From Flavobacteriales bacterium 33_180_T64 (GTDB lineage Bacteria; Bacteroidota; Bacteroidia; Flavobacteriales; Flavobacteriaceae): 64,000 nucleotides of DNA. Position numbers and translations under genes: made by a program. This document shows, piece after piece, positions 20,748 through 30,581 of this stretch (within the stretch, counting starts at the first letter, position 1; each line of letters opens with the position of its first letter). The stretch is taken from assembly GCA_002162685.1 (NCBI GenBank), contig MAAQ01000018.1, forward strand, positions 147,969-211,968, written 5' to 3'. Under the pieces are notes generated by a model. The model ran no database searches. It was not told where the DNA came from and was given only the letters and a program-made list of their open reading frames with translations.

Positions 20748-20822
20748 GTTAGATGAATCTGTTTGAAATAGCAATGTTTAGGATTCTAACAACTAAAGCT
20801 AACAACTAGAAACTAAAAGAAT

Positions 20823-21206
20823 ATGGCAAAGTCAAGTACTAAAAAACGTAAAGTAATAGTGGATGCTGTTGGAGAAGCTCACGTAGCTGCCTCTTTTAAC
20901 AATATCATCATCTCATTAACCAATAAGAAAGGTGATGTGATTTCATGGTCATCTGCGGGTAAAATGGGATTCAGAGGTTCTAAAAAGAACACTCCTTACG
21001 CTGCTCAATTAGCTGCAGAAGATGCTGCTGGAGTTGCAAAGGAAGCTGGACTTAAAAAAGTAAAAGTTTACGTTAAAGGTCCTGGTAACGGTAGAGAATC
21101 TGCTATCAGATCAATTCATAATGCAGGTATAGAAGTGACAGAAATTATTGATGTTACTCCATTGCCACATAATGGTTGTAGACCTCCAAAAAGAAGAAGA
21201 GTATAA
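20823..21206 (+). CDS. rpsK: 30S ribosomal protein S11 (uS11)
   Basis: Platform protein near the mRNA exit. It has 127 residues with [38 protein letters not shown] and the closing [16 protein letters not shown]. The N-G pair that is converted to isoaspartate in E. coli is present. A strong terminator follows. Confidence 0.98.
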   Translation: MAKSSTKKRKVIVDAVGEAHVAASFNNIIISLTNKKGDVISWSSAGKMGFRGSKKNTPYAAQLAAEDAAGVAKEAGLKKVKVYVKGPGNGRESAIRSIHNAGIEVTEIIDVTPLPHNGCRPPKRRRV

Positions 21207-21223
21207 TTTATATATGTAATAGA

Positions 21224-21263
21224 ATTAATATCAACTGTTTTTAATGGTTGATATTAATTTTTT
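21224..21263 (+). terminator. Intrinsic terminator after rpsK
   Basis: A perfect 12-bp inverted repeat, ATTAATATCAAC (21224-21235) and GTTGATATTAAT (21247-21258), with an 11-nt loop and a run of T's (21259-21263). It should end or attenuate the long upstream transcript. Confidence 0.8.
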
Positions 21264-21276
21264 ATATGTAAATTTG
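21248..21276 (+). promoter_or_regulatory. Promoter for rpsD-rpoA-rplQ
   Basis: TTG (21248-21250), 18 bp, TAAATTTG (21269-21276). The -33 triplet is inside the 3' arm of the rpsK terminator, so promoter and terminator are overlaid. The resulting leader before rpsD would be about 95 nt. Confidence 0.65.
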
Positions 21277-21377
21277 CAAACTGAAAAATAACAAACAAGT
21301 ATCAACGAGAGATCAACGTTCGTCGAAGGATAAGATTAAGACCTTAATTCACAAACACTCTCAAAAACAAATTTAAA

Positions 21378-21983
21378 ATGGCAAGATATACTGGTCCTAA
21401 AACTAAAATAGCCCGAAAATTCGGTGAAGCTATTTTTGGAGATGATAAAGCTTTTGAAAAAAGAAACTATCCTCCAGGTCAACATGGTGCAAACAAGCGT
21501 CGTGGAAAAAAATCTGAATACGCTATCCAATTAATGGAGAAGCAAAAAGCTAAATATACTTATGGTATTTTAGAAAAACAATTCAGAAACATGTTCAAAA
21601 AAGCAACAGCTGCTCAAGGTATTACAGGTGAAGTATTACTTCAACTTTGTGAATCTCGTTTAGATAACGTTGCCTTCAGAATGGGATTATCTCCTTCTAG
21701 AAGTGGAGCAAGACAATTAGTCTCTCATAGACATATCACTGTAAATGGTGGAATCGTTAATATTCCTTCTTACCAATTAAAAGCAGGTGATGTTGTTGCT
21801 GTTAGAGAAAAATCTAAATCATTAGAAGCTATCCAAAATTCATTAGCTAACTCTAGCAGTGTATTTGAATGGATCACATGGAATAACGATACTAAGCAAG
21901 GAACTTACGTTTCTATTCCTGAAAGAATCCAAATTCCAGAAAATATCAACGTACAGTACATCGTCGAATTATATTCTAAATAA
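21378..21983 (+). CDS. rpsD: 30S ribosomal protein S4 (uS4)
   Basis: Primary 16S rRNA-binding protein that nucleates the 30S body and, in E. coli, represses the alpha operon. It has 201 residues beginning [17 protein letters not shown], with the S4 RNA-binding domain [20 protein letters not shown] and [20 protein letters not shown]. It is the first gene after the internal promoter, so it is in a position to autoregulate rpoA and rplQ. Confidence 0.98.
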   Translation: MARYTGPKTKIARKFGEAIFGDDKAFEKRNYPPGQHGANKRRGKKSEYAIQLMEKQKAKYTYGILEKQFRNMFKKATAAQGITGEVLLQLCESRLDNVAFRMGLSPSRSGARQLVSHRHITVNGGIVNIPSYQLKAGDVVAVREKSKSLEAIQNSLANSSSVFEWITWNNDTKQGTYVSIPERIQIPENINVQYIVELYSK

Positions 21984-22077
21984 TAAATTATTCATATTGG
22001 TATTTGGCCAAAGGATTTATAGTATTCTTCAAACTTATAGATCGCGCAACTAAATAACAATTAAAACGAAGAAAGAT

Positions 22078-23070
22078 ATGGCAATATTAAATTTTCAGAA
22101 GCCTGACAAGGTGATCATGATTGATTCAACTGAATTTGAAGGTAAATTTGAATTTAGACCTTTAGAACCAGGTTATGGATTAACAGTAGGTAATGCTTTA
22201 AGAAGAGTTTTGTTATCTTCTTTAGAAGGTTTTGCAATTACATCAATTAGAGTAGAAGGCGTTGATCACGAATTCTCTACTATTGCAGGTGTTGTTGAAG
22301 ACGTTACAGAAATGATTTTAAACTTAAAGCAAGTAAACTTTAAGCGTCAAATTGATGAAGTTGATAACGAATCAGTTTCAATTTCAATCTCTGGACAAAA
22401 TCAAATTACAGCTGGTGATTTCCAGAAGTTTATATCAGGTTTCCAAGTATTAAACAAAGATTTAGTGATCTGTAATTTAGATCCTAAAGTAAGTATTAAC
22501 ATGGAAATTACTATTGAAAAAGGTAGAGGTTATGTTCCTGCAGAAGAAAATAAAAAGGCTTCAGCACCAATAGGAACTATCTTTACAGATTCAATTTATA
22601 CGCCTATTAAGAATGTAAAGTATAGCATTGAAAACTTTCGTGTTGAACAAAAAACTGATTTTGAAAAATTAGTTTTTGAAATTCAAACTGATGGTTCAAT
22701 CGCACCTAAAGACGCTTTAACAGAAGCTGCTAAAATATTAATTCACCACTTCATGTTATTCTCTGATGAGCGTATTACTCTTGAAGCTGATGAAATTGCA
22801 CAAACTGAAACTTATGATGAAGAATCACTTCACATGAGACAGCTGTTGAAAACTAAATTAGTTGATATGGATCTTTCTGTACGTGCATTAAACTGTTTAA
22901 AAGCTGCAGAAGTAGATACATTAGGAGATTTAGTGTCTTTTAATAAGAATGACTTAATGAAGTTCCGTAATTTCGGTAAGAAATCTTTAACAGAGCTTGA
23001 AGAGCTTGTCAATGTTAAAGGTCTTAACTTCGGAATGGACTTAGCAAAATATAAATTAGATAAAGATTAA
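22078..23070 (+). CDS. rpoA: RNA polymerase alpha subunit
   Basis: Assembly platform of RNA polymerase, 330 residues. N-terminal domain: [20 protein letters not shown], which is the alpha dimerisation signature. C-terminal domain: [20 protein letters not shown] and [16 protein letters not shown], the helix-hairpin-helix that touches activators and UP elements. It lies 94 bp after rpsD. The LytTR operator spacing in this window (centred well upstream of -33) would fit activation through this C-terminal domain. Confidence 0.98.
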   Translation: MAILNFQKPDKVIMIDSTEFEGKFEFRPLEPGYGLTVGNALRRVLLSSLEGFAITSIRVEGVDHEFSTIAGVVEDVTEMILNLKQVNFKRQIDEVDNESVSISISGQNQITAGDFQKFISGFQVLNKDLVICNLDPKVSINMEITIEKGRGYVPAEENKKASAPIGTIFTDSIYTPIKNVKYSIENFRVEQKTDFEKLVFEIQTDGSIAPKDALTEAAKILIHHFMLFSDERITLEADEIAQTETYDEESLHMRQLLKTKLVDMDLSVRALNCLKAAEVDTLGDLVSFNKNDLMKFRNFGKKSLTELEELVNVKGLNFGMDLAKYKLDKD

Positions 23071-23131
23071 TACGTCATATTTTGCTCCTCAATAATGGGT
23101 TGTAGCAAGATGATGATTAAAACAAAATGTC

Positions 23132-23602
23132 ATGAGACACGGAAAGAAATTTAACCATTTAGGAAGACAAACTGCTCATAGAAAAGCAATGTTAGCTAAT
23201 ATGGCATGTTCATTAATAGAACATAAACGTATCAATACTACAGTTGCTAAAGCTAAAGCTTTAAAACAATTTGTTGAACCAATGATTACTAAATCAAAGG
23301 AAGATACAACACATAACAGACGTATCGTTATGTCTAGATTAAGACAAAAAGATGCCGTTACTGAATTGTTTAGAGATGTAGCTGTAAAAGTTGCTGATCG
23401 TCCAGGTGGTTATACAAGAATCATCAAATTAGGAAATAGACTTGGTGATAACGCTGATATGGCAATGATAGAGCTCGTTGATTATAACGAAATCTACAAT
23501 GCAGGTAAGAAGGAGAAGAAAACTACTAGAAGAAGTAGAAGAGGTGGTTCTAAACCAGCTACTCCACCAGTTGAAACGAAAGCAACTAATGAAGAAGAAT
23601 AA
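23132..23602 (+). CDS. rplQ: 50S ribosomal protein L17 (bL17)
   Basis: Large-subunit protein near the tunnel exit. The core [20 protein letters not shown] and [20 protein letters not shown] is typical. At 156 residues it has a C-terminal extension rich in K, R, T and E (after residue about 125) relative to the E. coli protein, as in other Bacteroidota. Last gene of the cluster; a strong terminator follows 24 bp later. Confidence 0.97.
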   Translation: MRHGKKFNHLGRQTAHRKAMLANMACSLIEHKRINTTVAKAKALKQFVEPMITKSKEDTTHNRRIVMSRLRQKDAVTELFRDVAVKVADRPGGYTRIIKLGNRLGDNADMAMIELVDYNEIYNAGKKEKKTTRRSRRGGSKPATPPVETKATNEEE

Positions 23603-23626
23603 ATGTTAATAAGCATTTAATATATA

Positions 23627-23659
23627 AAGGATAATCTATTTTAGATTATCCTTTTTTTT
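23627..23659 (+). terminator. Terminator ending the ribosomal cluster
   Basis: Perfect 12-bp stem AAGGATAATCTA / TAGATTATCCTT with a 3-nt loop, followed by eight T's (23652-23659). Textbook intrinsic terminator. Confidence 0.92.
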
Positions 23660-23853
23660 ATAGATTTTTGTAAAATATTTTGAGTGTTATGGTTCTTTAC
23701 TTACGCATAAACTTCCAACAGTGTCTCAAATACGAAGTGTTTAAGATTTCGTATGACGATAATAAAATGGATAAGTAACCATTAACGCAGAAAAGCAATA
23801 ACAGAATAGAAGAACTTACAACGTTACGACAAACAATACAACACACAACGAAC

Positions 23854-24957
23854 ATGAAATACCAAAAACGTAAAAAAGCTTTAATCTTACTGGCTGACGG
23901 AACAATTTTTCACGGTAAATCTATAGGTAAAGATGGTACTGCCTTTGGTGAAGTTTGCTTTAATACTGGTACTACTGGTTATCAAGAAATTTTCACAGAT
24001 CCTTCATATTTCGGTCAATTAATGGTGACTACCAATGCGCATATTGGTAACTATGGAACTAAAGGCGATGAAATTGAATCAGATTCTATAAAAATTTCAG
24101 GTCTAATTTGTAAGAACTTTAGTTTTAATTATTCACGACCTGCTGGTGACAAATCATTACAAGAGTTTTGCGATGACCACAATCTTTTAGTGATCTCGGA
24201 TATTGATACGAGAGCATTAGTTAGTCACATTAGAGATCATGGTGCAATGAATGCTGTAATCTCTACTGATGTAGATAATGTAGAGGGTCTGAAAAAACAA
24301 TTGGCAGACGTCCCAAGCATGGACGGTTTAGAATTAGCTTCACAAGTGTCTACTAAAGAACCTTATTATTTTGGAGATGAAAATGCAAGCTATAAAATCG
24401 CTGCATTAGATATCGGAATTAAAAAGAATATCCTTCGCAATTTAGCTGAACGTGATGCTTATATTAAAGTATTTCCATATAACTCCAAATTTGAAGAATT
24501 AGAAGCATTTCAACCTGATGGTTACTTTTTGTCTAATGGTCCTGGTGATCCAGAACCTTTAGTTGAAGCTCAAGCTGTTGCTAAAGAAATTATTAAAAGA
24601 AACTTGCCATTATTTGGTATTTGTTTAGGACATCAAGTGATCGCATTAGCAAACGGGATTTCAACTTATAAAATGCATAATGGGCATCGAGGGATTAATC
24701 ATCCAGTGAAAAATCTAGTAACGACTAAAGGAGAAATCACATCTCAAAATCATGGTTTTGCTATTAATAGAGAAGAGGCCGAAAATCATCCCGATATTGA
24801 AATAACGCATGTGCATCTAAATGATCATACTGTTGCCGGTCTTAAACTGAAAAACAAAAACTGTTTTTCAGTTCAATATCATCCAGAAGCAAGTCCTGGA
24901 CCAAACGACTCGACCTATTTGTTTGATGAGTTTATTCAGAATATAAAAAATAACTAA
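23854..24957 (+). CDS. carA: Carbamoyl-phosphate synthase small subunit
   Basis: Glutaminase subunit that supplies ammonia for carbamoyl phosphate in arginine and pyrimidine synthesis. It has 367 residues: the N-terminal CPSase domain (FGEVCFNTGTTGYQEIFTDP) and a class I glutamine amidotransferase domain with nucleophile C257 (FGICLGHQ) and H343/E345 (QYHPEA). The large subunit carB is not adjacent, a split common in this group. Its own terminator follows directly, so it is monocistronic. Confidence 0.97.
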   Translation: MKYQKRKKALILLADGTIFHGKSIGKDGTAFGEVCFNTGTTGYQEIFTDPSYFGQLMVTTNAHIGNYGTKGDEIESDSIKISGLICKNFSFNYSRPAGDKSLQEFCDDHNLLVISDIDTRALVSHIRDHGAMNAVISTDVDNVEGLKKQLADVPSMDGLELASQVSTKEPYYFGDENASYKIAALDIGIKKNILRNLAERDAYIKVFPYNSKFEELEAFQPDGYFLSNGPGDPEPLVEAQAVAKEIIKRNLPLFGICLGHQVIALANGISTYKMHNGHRGINHPVKNLVTTKGEITSQNHGFAINREEAENHPDIEITHVHLNDHTVAGLKLKNKNCFSVQYHPEASPGPNDSTYLFDEFIQNIKNN

Positions 24958-24962
24958 TAAAG

Positions 24963-24998
24963 AATTGGCAATGGAATTAGAAAATCATTGCCAATTTT
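24963..24998 (+). terminator. Terminator after carA
   Basis: AATTGGCAATG (24963-24973) pairs perfectly with CATTGCCAATT (24986-24996), loop 12 nt, followed by TTATTTT. Confidence 0.85.
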
Positions 24999-25073
24999 AT
25001 TTTACGAAAACATTATAGTTTAGATATTATGTAATTCTGCTTTAGGTTGAATCCTAATAGGCTAACTATTTTG

Positions 25074-25081
25074 TAAATTTG
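25074..25081 (+). promoter_or_regulatory. -7 promoter box for eno
   Basis: TAAATTTG matches TAnnTTTG exactly, 35 bp before the ATG. The nearest TTG (25047-25049) is 24 bp upstream, too far for a standard -33 element. Confidence 0.5.
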
Positions 25082-25101
25082 AATTTTAAATACAACAATA
25101 A

Positions 25102-26409
<1,308 letters not shown>

Positions 26410-26502
26410 GCTTTAATAAAAGTAATTTATTTTATTTTTTGAATCTGATTGAGATTATTAGATTTAATATATGGTTACCAATATTTTTCAATTAAAGATT
26501 CA

Positions 26503-26553
26503 ACTCCTATTATTCATGGTTTTTGTAATAGACCATGAATAATAGGAGTAATT
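26503..26553 (+). terminator. Long perfect inverted repeat after eno (terminator)
   Basis: ACTCCTATTATTCATGGT (26503-26520) and its exact 18-base complement (26532-26549) flank an 11-nt loop; AATTTT follows. Most likely the eno terminator, although the stem is longer and the T-run weaker than the others here. Confidence 0.75.
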
Positions 26554-26689
26554 TTAGAATGTTTTATGATTTGAATGAATTACTCATTTTATTTTAATAT
26601 ATATTGATGTCTGCAACGGTAAGTAAATTCTGTACAGCAATTTTTCGTTCAGGGTTTTACCAAACAACACAATGCTATTAGGCAAGTAG

Positions 26690-29254
26690 ATGATTAAATT
26701 TCATTCCACATATTTAAAAGTAAGTTTTATTATTTTCTTTTTCCTCTGTTCTTTCACCTCTTTAGGGCAGATATCCCATAGTATTAATTATACGCCAAAA
26801 GATGGACTTAATAGTTCGCAAGTATATGATATAACACAAGATGAAAAAGGACATCTTTGGTTTGCAACAGATCGTGGTATTAGTAAGTTCAATGGCTACG
26901 AATTTAAATCTTTTACAACCTTAGATGGACTTACAGATAATACTGTTTTTTATTTTTTTCATCAAAAAGATGGAACTATTTGGTGTACAGGGTTAGATAA
27001 TGAATTGTTTTTTTTTGATACTAACAACTCTTTTAAACCCTATCCTTTTAATCACATTATTCAAAAGTTCAGGGAAACTAAGTTAACCTATATTATTTCA
27101 GAAATACTATTCAACGATGAAAAACTATACATTAGTTTTACTGGTTTAAGAGGTTATATTATTATTAATCAAGAAGGTATTCTTACGGATTACACTAATG
27201 TAGCTAAAGAGGAGGGTATTAAAATTGTAAATGAATGTATTGACTCGATTAACTTTACTTATATATTAAATCTATCTCAGTCTAAGAAGCCAATATTTAA
27301 GAAGAGCATCTATTCAGAAATGATTCCTTCTTCAACAGTAAGTTTATTTGAAACAGCAACAATTAATCAGACAACACTATTTATTAATAATGCTGTGTAC
27401 TTAGTGAAAAATAATAAAACAACTATTATTAATGACACGAAGAATCCTATAAATGTTGGCGTTTATGATAAGTCTCATTTTTGGGTTGGGTATAGACATG
27501 GTGGTGGCGCTATTTATGATCTTACTGGAAAAAAAATCAGACATTTTCTTGAAGGAAAATCAGTAACAAAATTATTTTTGGATCATGAAAAAGGATTATG
27601 GATATCGACTTTAGGTTCGGGTGTTTTTTATTTTAAAGACCCTACAATCATAGTTTATTTGTTTGATAAAATAAAAAGCAACCTCGTTCACAGCCTAACA
27701 TCAAATCGTGATACTATTTATATTGGATATTATAATGGTTATGTTACGAAATGGAATGGTAAGAAGCATTCTATAGTTTATAGTCCTTCAGGAATACCTT
27801 CTCCAGCTATTGTTCAATATTACGAACATTTAAAAGACGTAGTATTTACTTACAATCAAGGACTCTCTTTAGACAATGAAATGCATCCATTGAAGCGGCT
27901 TCCGCTTTCTTTGTCTGACAATCTTGATCAGGAGATTATAATTGGCCAATTCTTTGGCTTTTCTACTATAAAAGAACAGGTTTCCCATATTCCTCTTAAT
28001 TTTCGTATTAATGATATTTCTAAGAATCCTTTGGGATATTATCTTGCCACTAATCAAGGGCTTATGGATTATAGAAATGGTGTTTTAAAAGAGTATGAAA
28101 CCCCTCTATTTAAACATAGAATGGAAGATATTGATCAAAATAAAGGGACTTATTATGCCGCTTCTTTAGGTGCTGGATTAGTTGTTTTTGATAAAGATAC
28201 TATCTATAATATCGATGAAAATGATGGTTTGTATAGTAATTTAACCTCAGAAGTTGTTGTAGAAAATGATTCGACCCTATGGGTTTGTGGCATTAAAGGG
28301 CTTAATCGTATTCTATTAAAAGATCGCTTTAATTATTCTATTTCTGGTGTTTCTACATTTGACGGATTGATAAACAATGAAATAACTGATGTTGAAATTA
28401 AAAGCGATACCATTTGGGTTGGTACAAAAGAAGGCCTCTGTGCTATTAGTAAAGATTTTTTTGAAAAGAAAGAAAAATCACAATCTAATTTTTATCTATC
28501 TATAAAGAACATCAAAGTAAATGATAAAGAAACGACTATAAAAGAATTAAAACATTTGGATTATACCCAAAATAGAATTGAAATTTTATTTCAAGGTATT
28601 TCATTTAAACAAAATAAAAACCTTCACTATAGATATAAACTTGAAGGTTTGGAACAAAACTGGAATATTACAAAAACTACAAACGCTGTGTACACTTCCA
28701 TTATTCCAGGGAACTATACTTTAATCTTACAGGTAAAAGGAATGTATGGAGATTGGAATGCTAATGAGCTTCGTTTTCCTATACGAATTTATCCTCCTTA
28801 TTATAAGGCATGGTGGTTTATAGTATTAATTACTCTTTTTGTAATATTATTGTTATACGGTTTTTTTAAGTATAGAATTCTTTCTTATAATAAAGACATT
28901 ATACGAGAAATGCTTAGATACGCTTTAAAGCAATTAAAACCCAATAAAAATTATTTAGTCTTTAAGGAGAAAGGAAGAGAAATTAAAATGGATACTTCTA
29001 ATATCTATTATGTAAAAGCAGCAGGAAATTATTTAGAACTTTATACCATAAAAGGGAAGTTTACAATTAGAGAAAAAATAAGTAATTTTATTAAGCAAGT
29101 CCCAGATGCTTTAGAATTTTTACAAGTTCACCGCTCATACATTATACGTATTGATAGAATTAGTGAAAAAAATAAACAACATATTGTTGTAAATAACACT
29201 GAAATTCCTGTAGGTAATTCTTATAAAGATGCATTAAACAACATTCTTTTTTAA
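26690..29254 (+). CDS. Membrane-bound one-component regulator: propeller sensor, Y_Y_Y domain and LytTR DNA-binding domain
   Basis: A signal peptide (to about SLGQ, residue 27) precedes a large periplasmic sensor built of two-component-regulator-propeller repeats, e.g. ITQDEKGHLWFATDRGISKF and DTIWVGTKEGL. A Y_Y_Y domain (about 625-700) follows, then one membrane segment at 708-727. A short linker leads to a C-terminal LytTR domain (about 750-854), with IYYVKAAGNYLELYT and LQVHRSYIIRIDRI typical of that DNA-binding fold. There is no histidine kinase or receiver domain, so signal sensing and DNA binding are in one 854-residue protein. The domain order resembles hybrid SusR-like sensors but ends directly in an effector. 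Candidate LytTR operators begin 15 bp after its stop and recur at 31170, implying control of the adjacent genes. The ligand is unknown. Confidence 0.88.
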   Translation: MIKFHSTYLKVSFIIFFFLCSFTSLGQISHSINYTPKDGLNSSQVYDITQDEKGHLWFATDRGISKFNGYEFKSFTTLDGLTDNTVFYFFHQKDGTIWCTGLDNELFFFDTNNSFKPYPFNHIIQKFRETKLTYIISEILFNDEKLYISFTGLRGYIIINQEGILTDYTNVAKEEGIKIVNECIDSINFTYILNLSQSKKPIFKKSIYSEMIPSSTVSLFETATINQTTLFINNAVYLVKNNKTTIINDTKNPINVGVYDKSHFWVGYRHGGGAIYDLTGKKIRHFLEGKSVTKLFLDHEKGLWISTLGSGVFYFKDPTIIVYLFDKIKSNLVHSLTSNRDTIYIGYYNGYVTKWNGKKHSIVYSPSGIPSPAIVQYYEHLKDVVFTYNQGLSLDNEMHPLKRLPLSLSDNLDQEIIIGQFFGFSTIKEQVSHIPLNFRINDISKNPLGYYLATNQGLMDYRNGVLKEYETPLFKHRMEDIDQNKGTYYAASLGAGLVVFDKDTIYNIDENDGLYSNLTSEVVVENDSTLWVCGIKGLNRILLKDRFNYSISGVSTFDGLINNEITDVEIKSDTIWVGTKEGLCAISKDFFEKKEKSQSNFYLSIKNIKVNDKETTIKELKHLDYTQNRIEILFQGISFKQNKNLHYRYKLEGLEQNWNITKTTNAVYTSIIPGNYTLILQVKGMYGDWNANELRFPIRIYPPYYKAWWFIVLITLFVILLLYGFFKYRILSYNKDIIREMLRYALKQLKPNKNYLVFKEKGREIKMDTSNIYYVKAAGNYLELYTIKGKFTIREKISNFIKQVPDALEFLQVHRSYIIRIDRISEKNKQHIVVNNTEIPVGNSYKDALNNILF

Positions 29255-29268
29255 ATGACTTATGATTC

Positions 29269-29296
29269 CGTCACTATTTTTAAGTGTATTCGTCAC
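29269..29296 (+). promoter_or_regulatory. Candidate LytTR operator, copy A
   Basis: CGTCAC at 29269-29274 and 29291-29296: a direct repeat with 22-bp period, two helical turns, which is the geometry LytTR dimers use. It begins 15 bp after the stop of the LytTR regulator gene and ends 40 bp before the -7 box at 29337. Confidence 0.6.
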
Positions 29297-29311
29297 AAAC
29301 CACTTATTTTA

Positions 29312-29344
29312 TTTGTGTTCCCCTTTGTTTATTGTTTAGGTTTG
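29312..29344 (+). promoter_or_regulatory. Promoter A upstream of the first small lipoprotein
   Basis: TTTG (29312-29315), 21 bp, TAGGTTTG (29337-29344). It faces the lipoprotein gene at 29818 with an unusually long leader of about 465 nt that contains the 53-base repeat and a 21-codon ORF. Confidence 0.7.
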
Positions 29345-29436
29345 AAAATGATTTAACATCATGATATTTAAGGTTTTATAGAAACGCCTTTAGTATGTCA
29401 GGTGTTTAATTAATCAAACACTTTCTGTTTTCTTGG

Positions 29437-29489
29437 GTAATAATTCTAGAACTGCACCTATTTGAATTTAGAGGAGTTTAATGGAGTAA
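29437..29489. repeat. 53-base duplicated element with Shine-Dalgarno and two-codon ORF, copy A
   Basis: Identical to 30478-30530 except for two adjacent bases (GC versus AT). It contains AGAGGAG (29470-29476), 4 nt, then ATG GAG TAA (29481-29489). Weaker similarity continues for about 15 bases before and 35 bases after the core. Confidence 0.9.
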
Positions 29490-29526
29490 TACGAAAACCT
29501 AATCATTAAATAGAGTAAAATAAATT

Positions 29527-29592
29527 ATGAATAATAGATCTAATACCAAAAAGGGACAAAGTTATACTATAATATACAGTTTGCTTTTTTAA
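29527..29592 (+). CDS. Possible 21-residue small ORF
   Basis: ATG to TAA encodes MNNRSNTKKGQSYTIIYSLL plus F. It follows the 53-base repeat at about the distance at which the lipoprotein gene follows the other copy of the repeat. It could be a remnant of a lost gene or a leader peptide. No homology can be judged from so short a sequence, and it may be chance. Confidence 0.2.
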   Translation: MNNRSNTKKGQSYTIIYSLLF

Positions 29593-29817
29593 TTAAAATA
29601 GATTTTTTTCATAATAAATAATGTTTCAAATATTAATGAAATGTATGGTTAGCTACTGTTCTTGATGTGTTTACTCCAAATTGTTTGAAATCATATTATA
29701 ATGTTTCGCATCAGTATTAAAACCAAAACAGGGAAGAAAGTATAAACTGTAAACAGTGTAAAAGCCTAAGACACACTAAAATTAAGTAGGCCTAATTTTA
29801 TAAAAAAATAATAAAAA

Positions 29818-30354
29818 ATGAAAAAAGTAATTATATGTATTGTAATAACATCAATAATAATGGTTGGTTGCTCTAAGAACGAAGAAACTTTTCCATTAAA
29901 TAATTCACAGATATTTGAAAGATTTGCTCAAGAGGGCAATACTGCTGAAGTGTTGGGGTATTCATTAGCAAATGTTTACCAAGACTATCAAAGTATAAAA
30001 AGTTCTGATAAAGAATTTATGGTTAATACGATAAACAATACGACTCTAACAGATAATCAAAAGGCTTCTGCTTTATTTTCTAGGACAGGTCTCTCTGCCT
30101 ATTTAGCTACACTAAGTACATTCAAACAAGATGTATCAAATAGTGGAACCTTTTTAGAGCAACAAAATAATGTAAATAGCACCTCAGAGTATTTTAATTC
30201 TATTATTCATTTTGAGGAGGACCTTGAAGAGATAGACCCATGTACAGTTCAATATATAACATGTATGTATACAATTTCAATAGGATGCATGGGATTTGCA
30301 CCATGCATGGTAGGGGGTTCAGTTCTTTGCGCTGTTAATTATTACAATTGCTAA
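29818..30354 (+). CDS. Small lipoprotein with six-cysteine C-terminal domain
   Basis: Unrecognised family, 178 residues. A lipoprotein signal ends at C18 (IIMVGC), so it is exported and lipid-anchored. Residues 20-138 are polar, asparagine- and serine-rich and probably helical. The last 37 residues are a hydrophobic, cysteine-rich unit with C142, C149, C157, C163, C171 and C178. The gaps are 6, 7, 5, 7 and 6 residues, a symmetric pattern that suggests three disulfides or a compact toxin- or bacteriocin-like fold (halocin C8-like domains are one loose comparison; inference only). It lies downstream of promoter A and the LytTR regulator, and is followed by a stem-loop. No immunity or export gene is recognisable beside it. 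Confidence 0.75.
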   Translation: MKKVIICIVITSIIMVGCSKNEETFPLNNSQIFERFAQEGNTAEVLGYSLANVYQDYQSIKSSDKEFMVNTINNTTLTDNQKASALFSRTGLSAYLATLSTFKQDVSNSGTFLEQQNNVNSTSEYFNSIIHFEEDLEEIDPCTVQYITCMYTISIGCMGFAPCMVGGSVLCAVNYYNC

Positions 30355-30386
30355 CTTCCAATTATACATTATTAACTTAATTTATT

Positions 30387-30418
30387 GAATTCCTCGAGAT
30401 CCTATCTCGGGGAAGTTC
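30387..30418 (+). terminator. Stem-loop after the first lipoprotein gene
   Basis: GAATTCCTCGAGAT (30387-30400) pairs with 30404-30418 with one bulge and one G-U pair, loop CCT. AT-rich sequence with TTCTTTATTT follows, but no uninterrupted T-run. Probable terminator or mRNA 3' end. Confidence 0.6.
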
Positions 30419-30477
30419 ATTGTTCTTTATTTATAATTAACATCAAGAGTATCTTCATTATTACTTCTGCTTTCTGA

Positions 30478-30530
30478 GTAATAATTCTAGAACTATACCT
30501 ATTTGAATTTAGAGGAGTTTAATGGAGTAA
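30478..30530. repeat. 53-base duplicated element with Shine-Dalgarno and two-codon ORF, copy B
   Basis: Second copy of 29437-29489. AGAGGAG at 30511-30517, ATG GAG TAA at 30522-30530. Here it ends 51 bp before the ATG of the second lipoprotein gene, so it is in the leader or promoter region of that gene. Confidence 0.9.
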
Positions 30531-30581
30531 CCTGAAAATCCAACATTAACAAAGAGTAGGGATAATTAAATATTATTTATT

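Larger units (their letters stand above)
29267..29351. repeat. Duplicated regulatory element, copy A
   Basis: 85 bases align without gaps to 31168-31252, with about 12 differences by eye. Each copy carries the CGTCAC direct repeat and an identical final stretch with the promoter box. The invariant parts are the two CGTCAC units, AAGTG between them, and the last 30 or so bases. Confidence 0.9.

Noticed and set aside
20762..20800. Promoter for rpsK in the rpsM-rpsK spacer
   Set aside because: A TTTG is present at 20762-20765 but no TAnnTTTG box lies at the required distance.
23650..23700. Promoter box for carA (TATTTTG, TAGATTTT)
   Set aside because: Each lacks one or more consensus positions and no -33 partner was found.
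29450..29470. -7 box inside the 53-base duplicated element (CCTATTTG)
   Set aside because: The TA must be four bases before TTTG; here those bases are CC, so it does not fit the consensus.
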